A stretch of DNA of 22,772 nt, taken from positions 1 through 22,772 of IMG/VR virus record IMGVR_UViG_3300045012_000027; one strand, 5' to 3'. Below are positions 6,265-13,092 of the stretch, piece by piece. Position 1 is the stretch's first letter, and each line of letters starts with the position of its first letter. A model generated the notes under the pieces. That model was not told where the DNA came from. It did not search any database and saw only the letters and a program-made list of their open reading frames with translations. Source of the stretch: a virus. Both the position numbers and the translations under genes were made by a program.

Positions 6265-6585
6265 ATGGAGAAACAGCCGTCAAAGTCTGATGCTCTACGC
6301 GCGATGCGCGAGGCAAAATATGAAGCCAATCATAATCCCAGAGCGAAACCGGAACCGAAGCAAGCTGTCGCGGAGACGCGCTCAAAGACGGCGAGCAGGG
6401 ATAAAACGGCCGGGAGTAGGCTACGTCCCGGGCGGACGGGACAAGCGGCTGGCCAAAGCGCGATAGCGCCAGCCGCACCTATTTTGAGGCGCGGCCGCCC
6501 AAAGATTACCGACCCGCGTCCTTGGGAATTGGAAGGTATTTCGAAACGAACATGGCACCGTCGGCGCCAGGCCGAGAAGCGGTAG
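6265..6585 (+). CDS. Basic protein with a C-terminal RGRPK...W.RRR element
   Basis: I start this 106-residue protein at ATG 6265; the frame is open further upstream from a TTG at 6229 but that would run through the inverted repeat. The N-terminal half is helical and charged (SDALRAMREAKYEANHN), the middle is low-complexity, basic and Ala/Gly-rich. The C terminus has RGRPKITDPRPWELEGISKR followed by TWHRRR. That tail, an AT-hook-like RGRP followed by a short helix-turn-helix-like W...GISxxTWxRRR, occurs in small phage proteins I associate with DNA binding; this is inference. A second open frame from 6248 is a shadow. Confidence 0.6.
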   Translation: MEKQPSKSDALRAMREAKYEANHNPRAKPEPKQAVAETRSKTASRDKTAGSRLRPGRTGQAAGQSAIAPAAPILRRGRPKITDPRPWELEGISKRTWHRRRQAEKR

Positions 6586-6590
6586 GATAA

Positions 6591-6722
6591 ATGAGATCGA
6601 TCAGCATATTTTGGCAATTCTTGTCGCGCTACGTGAAGTGGGGCGAGATTCGCAAGATATGGGCGGAACCGGCCAAAGAGCAAACTTTAACTTTTGAGGA
6701 ATGGTCACAGGATCAATGGTGA
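6591..6722 (+). CDS. 43-residue hypothetical miniprotein
   Basis: ATG 6591 lies five bases after the previous stop, with GGATAA just upstream as a weak ribosome site. The frame encodes 43 residues: an aromatic, basic N-terminal half (RSISIFWQFLSRYVKWGEIR) and an acidic C-terminal half (FEEWSQDQW). It may form an amphipathic helix with Trp residues at intervals. Its stop overlaps the next gene start (ATG 6716). It is supported mainly by fitting the gap between two genes; no family recognised. Confidence 0.45.
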   Translation: MRSISIFWQFLSRYVKWGEIRKIWAEPAKEQTLTFEEWSQDQW

Positions 6723-6976
6723 AACCACAACTAAAATTCAGTCCCAAGCGCGAAGCGGCTATCCAATCCAACGCCGAATTCATCTATAATTGGCTGCGGC
6801 AGTTGAAATCGCCGGCGGATGCTGCAGCAGCTCTTGCGATGGTACAATGCGCGCTAATCATGGGCCAGCGCCCGCGAGACGAGGCTGATGTGCGCGATAA
6901 GATGCGAATCACCACGGAGGGCATCGTGGATATGTGGAAGCAGCAGGTTTCACAGCAGAGCGAGACGAGGCAATGA
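6716..6976 (+). CDS. Small helical phage protein
   Basis: An 86-residue protein, taken from ATG 6716; an in-frame ATG at 6701 would add five residues but GAGGA (6696-6700) sits directly against it, too close to serve it. The sequence is helical: KREAAIQSNAEFIYNWLRQL, then SPADAAAALAMVQCALIM, and a final helix with MWKQQVSQQ. It looks compact and soluble, with no cofactor motif. Its stop overlaps the next ATG (ATGA at 6973-6976). It lies between the two terminase subunit genes. Confidence 0.6.
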   Translation: MVKPQLKFSPKREAAIQSNAEFIYNWLRQLKSPADAAAALAMVQCALIMGQRPRDEADVRDKMRITTEGIVDMWKQQVSQQSETRQ

Positions 6977-7251
6977 TGCTCTACGGGATGGACGAGAAAA
7001 GAACGATACAAATCAGGATCAACAAGCCAAGTCTCATCGAAGACCTGCTTCTCAGCGGAGCTTTCGTCGAGCGCATGACAGCGCCCATTGATGGCAAGAT
7101 ATACCATAATGGAATTTTGTGCCTTGTCATTCCCCTGGAGTTTTACGAGGCCTCAGAAGAGGATCTACATAGCGCAATCAAGGAACATGTTTTAAGTCTA
7201 ACGCGCGGTGCCGCCTCTGTTTTTGCGCTGCAGATTGCAGGCCAACGATGA
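6973..7251 (+). CDS. Small alpha/beta hypothetical phage protein
   Basis: A 92-residue protein starting at ATG 6973 (a second ATG follows directly); upstream in-frame sequence belongs to the previous gene. It alternates strands and helices: RTIQIRINKPSLIEDLLLSG, then GKIYHNGILCLVIPLEFYEA and SEEDLHSAIKEHVLSL. It resembles a small single-domain protein but I do not recognise it. The stop overlaps ATG 7248 of a 27-residue membrane miniprotein (ATGA). Confidence 0.6.
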   Translation: MMLYGMDEKRTIQIRINKPSLIEDLLLSGAFVERMTAPIDGKIYHNGILCLVIPLEFYEASEEDLHSAIKEHVLSLTRGAASVFALQIAGQR

Positions 7252-7331
7252 GCCATCGCGCATGGTTCTGGGGCATTTTGCTTTCTGTCCCTTTGTGGGG
7301 CATTATTTTTCTCGTGGTTTCATATTTGTAG
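7248..7331 (+). CDS. 27-residue membrane miniprotein
   Basis: ATG 7248 overlaps the previous stop by four bases and the frame ends at 7329-7331, nine bases before the next ATG. The product is almost entirely one hydrophobic segment (WFWGILLSVPLWGIIFLVVS) after MSHRA, so it should span the inner membrane once. The tight fit between genes and the clean hydrophobic profile argue for a real product, but 27 codons can arise by chance. Function unknown; a role in membrane tethering or in regulating lysis is possible only by analogy. Confidence 0.45.
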   Translation: MSHRAWFWGILLSVPLWGIIFLVVSYL

Positions 7332-7339
7332 GGGAATCC

Positions 7340-7645
7340 ATGGGTATCCAGGGCCACTTCGGGTTGACGCGGGCTGAAGGAAAGTTGCTCACGATATTGC
7401 TAGAGCAAAACCGTCCAACTCTATTGGATATCATGGACTATATTTACGGTCCCTCGAATGACCTGCGTCCCAGTGTGAAGATAGTTTCAGTGATGGTCTG
7501 TCATCTGCGGAAGAAAATGGACCTGTTCGGTATTGAAATAGAAAATGTCCACGGCATAGGCTACCGGATCGAGCCAGAGGTCAAGGCCAAGATCAGGCAG
7601 CAAATCTGCGCCGAAGACGAATCGGCAGGGAGCGTGGTGATTTGA
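7340..7645 (+). CDS. Free-standing OmpR/PhoB-type winged-helix DNA-binding protein
   Basis: The 101-residue protein is one winged-helix domain of the response-regulator C-terminal type. LTRAEGKLLTILLEQNRPTL gives helix 1, VKIVSVMVCHLRKKMDLFGI is the recognition helix and following strand, and VHGIGYRIEPE is the beta hairpin wing (family pattern: hxRGxGYRL). There is no receiver domain, so it is not phosphorylation-controlled in the usual way. ATG 7340 follows GGGGAA at fair spacing; an in-frame extension upstream overlaps the 27-residue gene. Similar one-domain proteins exist in alphaproteobacterial phages, some resembling CtrA-type DNA-binding domains. It probably controls phage or host promoters; targets are not known. 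Confidence 0.8.
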   Translation: MGIQGHFGLTRAEGKLLTILLEQNRPTLLDIMDYIYGPSNDLRPSVKIVSVMVCHLRKKMDLFGIEIENVHGIGYRIEPEVKAKIRQQICAEDESAGSVVI

Positions 7646-7920
7646 GCGGGACAGATCGCAAAGGAGAATTCTGCGCTACGCTGTTGGATGGGTCGCGCGT
7701 GACAATCTATTTCGATAATTTGGGATACTCAAAGAAAGCCAAGAGTTATCAGACCAGTTTCGAATTTGGTAGGTTTGGATTAATCACATGTTTCAAATCG
7801 GATTTTGCCGAGCAATTCATATGTCCAGCGCCAGATTTGCGGTTCGCTCACGATATGGAGCGGCTTGAAGATAGTGTTAAATCAGCGCTCGGCCGTTCGA
7901 TTGTGGAAATAGACATTTGA
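7642..7920 (+). CDS. Small beta-rich phage protein, TTG start
   Basis: The 92-residue protein can only begin at TTG 7642 if the frame is real, since the first internal ATG is far downstream; AGGGAG (7627-7632) lies nine bases before it. The TTG overlaps the previous stop (TTGA). The N-terminal part is beta-like (EFCATLLDGSRVTIYFDNLG), and the C terminus is helical (ERLEDSVKSALG). Its own stop overlaps another TTG that starts the large terminase. No family recognised. Confidence 0.6.
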   Translation: MSGTDRKGEFCATLLDGSRVTIYFDNLGYSKKAKSYQTSFEFGRFGLITCFKSDFAEQFICPAPDLRFAHDMERLEDSVKSALGRSIVEIDI

Positions 7921-9374
7921 GCGCAGCCAGCGACCAGATCTATCGCTGGAAAATGCACCCTGACAGGATGGTGCGCGACTTGTTCGGCGTTGAGCCTGAT
8001 TTCTGGCAAGAAGAGGGACTTCAGGCTTTCCCCACAACTCAGCGCATGGCGTTCAAGGCCTCAAAGGGCCCAGGTAAGACTTGCGAACTCGCGTGGATGA
8101 TCTGGAACTTCCTCTTGACACGTCCGCATCCGAAGATCGCGGCGGTGTCGATCGACCGGGACAATCTACGTGACAATCTTTGGACAGAGCTTGCCTATTG
8201 GCAGCAAAAGTCGCCACTCCTGTCAAAGACGTTCACATGGACGAAAGAGCGTATATTCGCCAACGATTTCCCGGAAACGTGGTGGTGTTCGGCTCGATCC
8301 TATGCCAAGTCGGCCGATAAGGCCCAGCAGGCCAATACGTTGGCCGGGCTCCATGCTGAGTACATCATGTTCGTGCTTGATGAATCAGGTGGCATGTCGG
8401 ACGCGATCATGTCGGCGGCCGACGCTGCGCTGGCATCGTGTACTGAGGGACACATTGTGCAGGCCGGCAATCCAACCCACCTAACCGGCCCCCTTTACGA
8501 TGCCTGTACACGGCATAAGTCGATTTGGAAGGTCATAGAGATCAATGGTGATCCGGATAATCCAAAGCGAGCCAAGCGCGTGAATATCGAATGGGCGCGC
8601 GAGCAAATCAGGCTACATGGCAAGGATAACCCATGGGTCTTGATTAACGTCTTCGGCCAGTTCCCGCCAAGTTCACTTAACACCTTGATAGGACCTGACG
8701 AGGTTCGGGCGGCCATGTCGCGGTATTACCGGGAATACGAGATCGGCAAGGCCCCGAAGGTTCTCGGTGTAGACGTCGCGCGGTTCGGCGACGACACGAG
8801 CGTTATTGCGCCGCGGTGGGGCATCCAGATGTTGCCGCTAATCAAGCGCCGCAACATCGACAGCACGCAGGGCGCCGGCATGGTTGCCAGGCAATGGGAC
8901 GATTGGGGTGCAGATGGAGCGTTTATCGACGCCACAGGTGGATTTGGATCAGGATGGATTGATGCTCTCGCACAGCTCGGTAAAGCCCCGGTCGGTGTGC
9001 AATTCGCGGGTAAGGCACACGACAGCGGTCGTTTCTTTAATAAGCGTTGCGAGATGGCTTTTGATTTCGTCGACTGGATCAAGGCAGGAGGTGGATTGCC
9101 TGAGGACGACAATCTCCTAGCCGCATTGGTCAACACGACTTACACGTTCAAGGGCGACAAATTCCTGCTCGAGCCCAAAGACGACGTGAAAATCAAGATC
9201 GGATCCTCGCCTGACGAGTTCGATGCGTGTATGCTGACGTTTGCCGAACCTGTCACCGCGGCAGCCGCAAAACGCCGCGAGAACCGATCGGCAATGCCTC
9301 AGCAATACAATGAGTTTGCCGAGATGGATGCTTTAGCGGCGACGGAAGACCTTTACCGTGGGAGATCGCGATGA
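7917..9374 (+). CDS. terL: Terminase large subunit
   Basis: The 485-residue protein has both activities of a phage packaging motor. ATPase: a Walker A-like KASKGPGKT (residues 47-55), and Walker B MFVLDESGG (151-159). Nuclease: GVDVARFGDDTS (D286, D292/D293) with the RNase H-like first acidic strand, FIDATGGFGSG (D338) and DEFDACMLTF (D433, D436) as later metal ligands. It packages DNA into the prohead through the portal and cuts the concatemer. The start is TTG 7917, overlapping the previous stop; ATG 7953 (MHPDRMVRDLFG) is an alternative that would drop 12 residues. Length and motif order are normal for the family. The last residues overlap a short membrane gene (ATGA). Confidence 0.92.
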   Translation: MSAASDQIYRWKMHPDRMVRDLFGVEPDFWQEEGLQAFPTTQRMAFKASKGPGKTCELAWMIWNFLLTRPHPKIAAVSIDRDNLRDNLWTELAYWQQKSPLLSKTFTWTKERIFANDFPETWWCSARSYAKSADKAQQANTLAGLHAEYIMFVLDESGGMSDAIMSAADAALASCTEGHIVQAGNPTHLTGPLYDACTRHKSIWKVIEINGDPDNPKRAKRVNIEWAREQIRLHGKDNPWVLINVFGQFPPSSLNTLIGPDEVRAAMSRYYREYEIGKAPKVLGVDVARFGDDTSVIAPRWGIQMLPLIKRRNIDSTQGAGMVARQWDDWGADGAFIDATGGFGSGWIDALAQLGKAPVGVQFAGKAHDSGRFFNKRCEMAFDFVDWIKAGGGLPEDDNLLAALVNTTYTFKGDKFLLEPKDDVKIKIGSSPDEFDACMLTFAEPVTAAAAKRRENRSAMPQQYNEFAEMDALAATEDLYRGRSR

Positions 9375-9529
9375 GATTCGGGATGGAAGCAAACCGCGGC
9401 AAGCGGCGTGAATTCTACCCAGCGCCATCGCGCGGCCAAGTTTTGCGAATATCGGTGGTGTTCGCCAGCGGTTTGGTCGTGATGATTGGCCTAGTCTATT
9501 TGGGCTATTACACGGTATCTCGCCTATAA
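9371..9529 (+). CDS. 52-residue single-pass membrane miniprotein
   Basis: ATG 9371 overlaps the terminase stop (ATGA). The product has a basic N terminus (NRGKRREFYPAPSRGQ), a hydrophobic helix (LRISVVFASGLVVMIGLVYL) and a short tail (GYYTVSRL). The positive residues before the helix predict an inside-facing N terminus and a single membrane crossing. It could be a small holin-like or tethering protein, but there is no lysin gene nearby to support a lysis role. Supported by operon fit and the strong membrane profile. Confidence 0.55.
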   Translation: MRFGMEANRGKRREFYPAPSRGQVLRISVVFASGLVVMIGLVYLGYYTVSRL

Positions 9530-9601
9530 CCGCACAATATCTAGACATTTGCCTCGTGTGGCCCTACCATGAGTGCCTCACGCTGATATTTGGGCGGGCT
9601 C

Positions 9602-9838
9602 ATGTCATTTTTAGCACCAAGTCCACCACCGTCTGCTCCGGCCATTGCGCCACCTCCGCCACCTCCTCCGCCACCTAATCCTCCGGTGCTAGCCGGCGGA
9701 TCCGCTCAAGCCTCGGGGGCGGCTCAGCGTGCAGCTGCGGCTGCAGCATTTGGCGGTGCTGCAACGGATAAGACGACGCCACAGGGGGCGGCAGCGCCCT
9801 CAACAACCTCTGGGGCAAAATCCCTACTTGGGCAATAG
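9602..9838 (+). CDS. Small proline-rich protein next to the portal
   Basis: The 78-residue protein (ATG 9602, GGGCGGG just upstream; a TTG at 9590 is in frame) starts SFLAPSPPPSAPAIAPP and has a run of nine prolines (about residues 17-25), then an Ala/Gly-rich region and ends GAKSLLGQ. Small proteins with a proline stretch and a KTLLG-like C terminus lie between the large terminase and the portal in many short-tailed phages I know; their function is not established, possibly a head or connector accessory part. The unusual composition comes from CCG/CCT/CCA codons. The 72-base gap before it (9530-9601) holds no feature I can name. Confidence 0.6.
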   Translation: MSFLAPSPPPSAPAIAPPPPPPPPPNPPVLAGGSAQASGAAQRAAAAAAFGGAATDKTTPQGAAAPSTTSGAKSLLGQ

Positions 9839-9841
9839 GTC

Positions 9842-11674
9842 ATGGAAGGCTCCCGCTGGGCTACCGCGCCATATGAGGAAATGAGCGCGTCTCTGCTCTC
9901 TGAGCAGCCGATCACGCCCACCGAGGAATTGCCGAGGCCGAACGAAAACTGGGACACGCTGTTCTCACATCTCGAGGCTCGGCTTGGGATGTTGCGGTCC
10001 TGGCGGTATTCGTGGTGGGCATTTTGGGCTGTTCTCGCACGTTTTTTCCTGCCCCGTCGTTATACGTGGTTGGTCGTGTCCAATCGCATGGATCGCGGGC
10101 AAGCTCTCAATGATGCAATCATAGATAGTACTGGCCAGCTTGCGGTTCGAACGTGCTCCTCGGGTATGTGGACAGGTCTAACAAGCCCGTCACGCCCGTG
10201 GTTCAAGCTCGCTAACAGCCTGCCGTGGATAGAGTTAGACGCCGCGGCAAAGGCCTGGATTGAGGACACTGAAACCCGCGTCTATACCGTTTTGGCTGGG
10301 TCGAATTTCTATACCCAGATGGCCCAGGCGTTTCAGGACGTCACGGTATTCGGGACGGCACCGGTCATCATTTACGAGGACGACGAGGACGGAATTCGGC
10401 TCTACCTGCCGTGCGCCGGCGAGTACTATTTGGCCGTTGGGTCGCGCAATGACGTAGACACCCTGTACCGAGAATTCAACATGACCGCGCGTGCGATCGT
10501 GGAGATGATCAAGTTCGAGAACTGTCCTTCGCAGGTGCAAACGGCGTTCAACACCGGTGGCGCTTCGTGGGATCTGGAATTCACGGTTGCCCATGCGATC
10601 GAGCCGAACGTCAAGCTGAGTTCGCGAGGTGGCAAGAATTCGTCGATCGCGGTATTGCCTGGTGGGTTTGTTTATCGGGAAGTCTATTGGCTCAAGGGGA
10701 CGAAAACCCCGGGGCCGCTGAGCAAGAGGGGCTTTCGGACCAAGCCGTTCATGGCGGCGCGCTGGGCCACGACATCGAATGATCCTTACGGCCGCTCGCC
10801 GTGCATGGATGCTATCGGCGACACCAAGCAGGTACAGCAAGAGACGCGGCGCAAGGCGGAATTCATCGAAAAGGGCGTGCGGCCGCCGATGGGCGCAAAC
10901 GTCGAGCTAAAGAACGAGCCGGCGTCGATAATTCCGGCCCAAATCACCTACACGTCGACCGAAGGCGGCAAGAAGGGATTTTGGCCCCTTTTCGAGGTTT
11001 CCCCGTCGTGGGTCACGCCTTTGATCGAGGACATCAAACAGATATCCGCGCGGATCCAATCGTGCTTGTTCGTCGACCTGTTCATGGCGATTTCGAGGAT
11101 GGAGGGCGTCCAGCCGCGGAACGAGCTCGAGCTGACCAAGCGCGACCTCGAGCGGCTTCAGGAACTCGGTCCGTTCGTGCATTTATTCGAGACGGAATTC
11201 GCAGGTCCGGCGATCATGCGTATCATGGACATATTGCAGCGCAAGGGGATGCTCAAGACCAAGCCTCCTTCGTTGCAGAACGTGCCGCTGAAGATCGATT
11301 ATGTGTCGATCATGAAGCTCGCCCAGGCCTCGGCAGAATCAGTCTCAATGAAGGACGTATTCGCGGTCGCTGGCTCGCTATCGAGCGCCGCCAAGGCTGC
11401 CGGCGTTCCGGACCCGATCCGCAAGATCAATCTAGATAAGGCACTCCAGCATTACGGCGAAATAACCAATTTCAAATCGGATCTATTCTATACCGACGAT
11501 GAAGTTGCGGACCACGACAAGATTCGCCAGCAAGAGCAGCAGAAGGCACAGGCTCCTCAGCAGGCCATGGCAGCGGTCAACGCTGCCAAGACGCTTTCGG
11601 AGACTTCTACCGGCGGTGGGTCGGCCTTGAGTGCCATGTTGCCGCCAGGGGCCGCTGGAGCGCCAGGTGGCTGA
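9842..11674 (+). CDS. Portal (head-to-tail connector) protein
   Basis: The 610-residue protein matches the head-to-tail connecting portal family of podoviruses (T7-like). Features: an N-terminal helical region with WDTLFSHLEARLGMLRSWR; the stretch SSGMWTGLTSPSRPWFKLAN (near residue 110), which resembles the family signature for binding to the head and tail; FGTAPVIIYEDDEDG; and a C-terminal portion with Gln/Ala-rich helix (QQEQQKAQAPQQAMAAV). Twelve copies form the ring through which DNA is packaged and ejected. Size is normal for the family. It follows the proline-rich protein by three bases, and its end overlaps a 40-residue membrane gene. Confidence 0.88.
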   Translation: MEGSRWATAPYEEMSASLLSEQPITPTEELPRPNENWDTLFSHLEARLGMLRSWRYSWWAFWAVLARFFLPRRYTWLVVSNRMDRGQALNDAIIDSTGQLAVRTCSSGMWTGLTSPSRPWFKLANSLPWIELDAAAKAWIEDTETRVYTVLAGSNFYTQMAQAFQDVTVFGTAPVIIYEDDEDGIRLYLPCAGEYYLAVGSRNDVDTLYREFNMTARAIVEMIKFENCPSQVQTAFNTGGASWDLEFTVAHAIEPNVKLSSRGGKNSSIAVLPGGFVYREVYWLKGTKTPGPLSKRGFRTKPFMAARWATTSNDPYGRSPCMDAIGDTKQVQQETRRKAEFIEKGVRPPMGANVELKNEPASIIPAQITYTSTEGGKKGFWPLFEVSPSWVTPLIEDIKQISARIQSCLFVDLFMAISRMEGVQPRNELELTKRDLERLQELGPFVHLFETEFAGPAIMRIMDILQRKGMLKTKPPSLQNVPLKIDYVSIMKLAQASAESVSMKDVFAVAGSLSSAAKAAGVPDPIRKINLDKALQHYGEITNFKSDLFYTDDEVADHDKIRQQEQQKAQAPQQAMAAVNAAKTLSETSTGGGSALSAMLPPGAAGAPGG

Positions 11675-11789
11675 TCGAATCATTTACGGCTTTCTCTACG
11701 TCGTCGGGGCGCTGGTCTTTTACGAATTGTGGGAGCACGATATTCTCTCGGCTAGCCTGATCTGGAAGATATTGGCGGCTGAGATTTGA
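11667..11789 (+). CDS. 40-residue membrane miniprotein, GTG start
   Basis: A GTG at 11667, with GGAG (11657-11660) six bases upstream, opens a 40-codon frame that overlaps the portal stop by eight bases. The product MADRIIYGFLYVVGALVFYE contains a hydrophobic helix, and the second half (ILSASLIWKILAAEI) may be an amphipathic helix. The ribosome site and the fit between the portal and the next gene support it; the unusual start and small size lower confidence. Function unknown. Confidence 0.4.
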   Translation: MADRIIYGFLYVVGALVFYELWEHDILSASLIWKILAAEI

Positions 11790-11852
11790 TTGGAACCAAT
11801 CGAGCCATCGCGACTTGATGCGATAGCGCCTTACAGCCATCGGGAGATAGCA

Positions 11853-12350
11853 ATGACCGATATGCAGACACATAACGACCCATTCGCACCGCCGCCTCCC
11901 GTGCTTGAGCCTCTTCCACATGAGCCACACGCCCCGTTTTCGCCGGATGACGCTATCGACCAGCGTGCCGCACAATTGGATCGGCGCGAGGCTGTAATTA
12001 CAGCGCGCGAAAATAGAATGGCGGAAATCCTGAAGAATAACGCCCTTGGGGCGTCGCCGCTCACAGATTCGTATATCGATAGCCAGATTATGGACCAGTT
12101 CGCGGTCACCGGCACCGACGCGTTCGACGGCCATCCGAACATTACGCCCCAAGCCGCGCGCGCCTTCGCGTGCATGACGCTTTGCGTCTACGTGCTGCGT
12201 AATGGTTTCGTGGTGACTGGAGAATCGTTCTCCGACAATCCCGAGGCTTACGACCACAACAAGGGCATGGCTGCGGCTCGCGATGATGCGAAGCACAAGA
12301 TTTGGATGCTTGAACGTTATGCGATGCGCAACAAGTTGATGGGGCTTTAG
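11853..12350 (+). CDS. Phage Gp49/66-family protein
   Basis: This protein of 165 residues starts at ATG 11853, with GGGAGA (11840-11845) at good spacing; an upstream TTG at 11790 in frame would add 21 residues. The N-terminal half is proline-rich (FAPPPPVLEPLPHEPHAP) and then a charged helix. The C-terminal half matches the Gp49-like/Sf6 gp66-type family: ACMTLCVYVLRNGFVVTGES, then a segment with KGMAAARDDAKHKIW and LERYAMRNKL, corresponding to the family pattern GRKIARENAREKIWPLEGY. The function of the family is unclear to me. It lies between the portal and the capsid module. Confidence 0.8.
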   Translation: MTDMQTHNDPFAPPPPVLEPLPHEPHAPFSPDDAIDQRAAQLDRREAVITARENRMAEILKNNALGASPLTDSYIDSQIMDQFAVTGTDAFDGHPNITPQAARAFACMTLCVYVLRNGFVVTGESFSDNPEAYDHNKGMAAARDDAKHKIWMLERYAMRNKLMGL

Positions 12351-12352
12351 CC

Positions 12353-12523
12353 ATGTCCATCGGTTTTGCCTTCTGGCTTCTTTGGCTCCTCTGGCTCATA
12401 TTCGGATTCGCCACCTATCGCGGCTATGTCGGCGCCTACGGATGGGCTGGCAACACGCTATTGCTTTTGGTGTTGTTCGGCTTGCTAGGATGGCACGATT
12501 TTGGTCCGCCAATCCACGGGTGA
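12353..12523 (+). CDS. 56-residue two-pass membrane miniprotein
   Basis: ATG 12353 lies two bases after the previous stop. The product shows two hydrophobic helices: one near the start (FAFWLLWLLWLIFGFA) and one from about residue 34 (NTLLLLVLFGLLGW), with the short loop TYRGYVGAYGWAG between. Trp and Leu richness is typical of small phage membrane proteins. Two spans and size resemble class II/III holins, but there is no lysin here and the gene lies in the head module, so a holin call would be speculative. Its stop is three bases before the next ATG. Confidence 0.55.
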   Translation: MSIGFAFWLLWLLWLIFGFATYRGYVGAYGWAGNTLLLLVLFGLLGWHDFGPPIHG

Positions 12524-12526
12524 CCG

Positions 12527-12631
12527 ATGAAAATCTACAGGCCAAAGCCTTCGTACGAACTCGGTAGACAGGACGCGATCGTTGCGGCGCTCGCCATTTC
12601 CCTAGTCGTGATCTGGCTATTTGTCGGGTAA
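12527..12631 (+). CDS. 34-residue single-pass membrane miniprotein
   Basis: ATG 12527 follows the previous stop by three bases. The product has a basic N terminus (MKIYRPKPSYELGRQD) and a hydrophobic C-terminal segment (AIVAALAISLVVIWLFVG), ending within the membrane region. It looks like a membrane anchor. Its last 15 bases overlap, on the opposite strand, the end of a minus-strand gene (12617-12631). Very short, so support is mainly position and composition. Confidence 0.4.
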   Translation: MKIYRPKPSYELGRQDAIVAALAISLVVIWLFVG

Positions 12632-12784
12632 CGGCACGATGACGAAACCAGCCTCGTAAAGCTGGCCCAAAATCCAATCCACTATCTGTTCTGGTTCTTC
12701 GCCGTTAATAGATGCCGCGATGATTTTTATCAGCGCCTCCCGCGCGCCGTTGCTTTGTGGGAATTGGACGATATCGGCAGTCAC
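12617..12784 (-). CDS. 55-residue minus-strand hypothetical protein, GTG start
   Basis: On the minus strand, a GTG overlaps the stop of the upstream HTH gene (GTGA at 12784-12781). It opens a 55-codon frame: MTADIVQFPQSNGAREALIK, then two helices (ASINGEEPEQIVDWILGQLY; EAGFVIVPLPDK). The composition is that of a small soluble protein and the coupling to the HTH gene supports it strongly. It ends inside the convergent plus-strand 34-residue gene (15-base overlap at 12617-12631). No family is recognised. Reverse-oriented in an otherwise plus-strand region, it may belong to a separately controlled unit. Confidence 0.55.
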   Translation of the reverse strand: MTADIVQFPQSNGAREALIKIIAASINGEEPEQIVDWILGQLYEAGFVIVPLPDK

Positions 12785-13014
12785 GGCACCCTCACCATCT
12801 GCAATTTAGCCCAATCTGCGACCTCGGTTGGCTTGTAGGCTACACGAGACCAGCGGATGCGATAAAACGGCGGACCCCTGCCGGCATTGTCTTTTGAAGC
12901 GAGATTGGCAAGGCGGCTAGGCGATATTCGATGGCCAAGAGCTGTAAGGTAGGCGGCGCACTCTTTGCGGTCTAACCATTCCCTACTTTCATACATCAGC
13001 CGCTCGTTCGCCAT
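12781..13014 (-). CDS. Excisionase/MerR-like helix-turn-helix protein
   Basis: The 77-residue protein starts at ATG on the minus strand at 13014, behind a near-perfect ribosome site (AGGAGGTGAT, 13027-13018) with seven bases from AGGAGG to ATG; an in-frame ATG further up (13041) is not needed. The segment SREWLDRKECAAYLTALG resembles the first helices of a MerR/excisionase winged helix, and the last part (YRIRWSRVAYKPTEVADWAK) is the wing with the conserved Y-x-x-x-E-V-x-x-W pattern of helix-turn-helix domain 17. Such proteins act as excisionases or small regulators. No integrase is present, so regulator is the safer reading. It is the first of two coupled minus-strand genes. Confidence 0.75.
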   Translation of the reverse strand: MANERLMYESREWLDRKECAAYLTALGHRISPSRLANLASKDNAGRGPPFYRIRWSRVAYKPTEVADWAKLQMVRVP

Positions 13015-13038
13015 GCCATCACCTCCTATAGTTTTGGC

Positions 13039-13078
13039 CATATATCGCATAATACCGCATTTTTGCAACAATATGTTG
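13039..13078 (-). promoter_or_regulatory. Candidate promoter and dyad for the minus-strand genes
   Basis: On the minus strand, TTGCAA (13068-13063) and TATATG (13044-13039) are separated by 18 bases, a fair sigma-70 pair. It would give a start near 13032, just before the ribosome site. The -35 overlaps a perfect 5-3-5 dyad, CAACA-ATA-TGTTG (13066-13078), a likely operator. Also visible nearby are two CGCAT steps ten bases apart (13046-13060). Regulation by a phage HTH protein is inference. Confidence 0.4.
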
Positions 13079-13092
13079 TAGGTAGGATAGGT

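Noticed and set aside
9653-9680. CCG/CCT repeat as a tandem-repeat mobile or regulatory element
   Set aside because: It is simply the coding of a proline run in the small protein before the portal.
10235-10840. Long minus-strand frame opposite the portal gene
   Set aside because: It lies antisense to a well-supported portal gene, has no ribosome site or family similarity and an Arg-rich composition typical of shadows.
12353-12631. Calling the two membrane miniproteins a holin pair
   Set aside because: Size and membrane segments would fit, but there is no lysin or spanin near and the position is within the head module.
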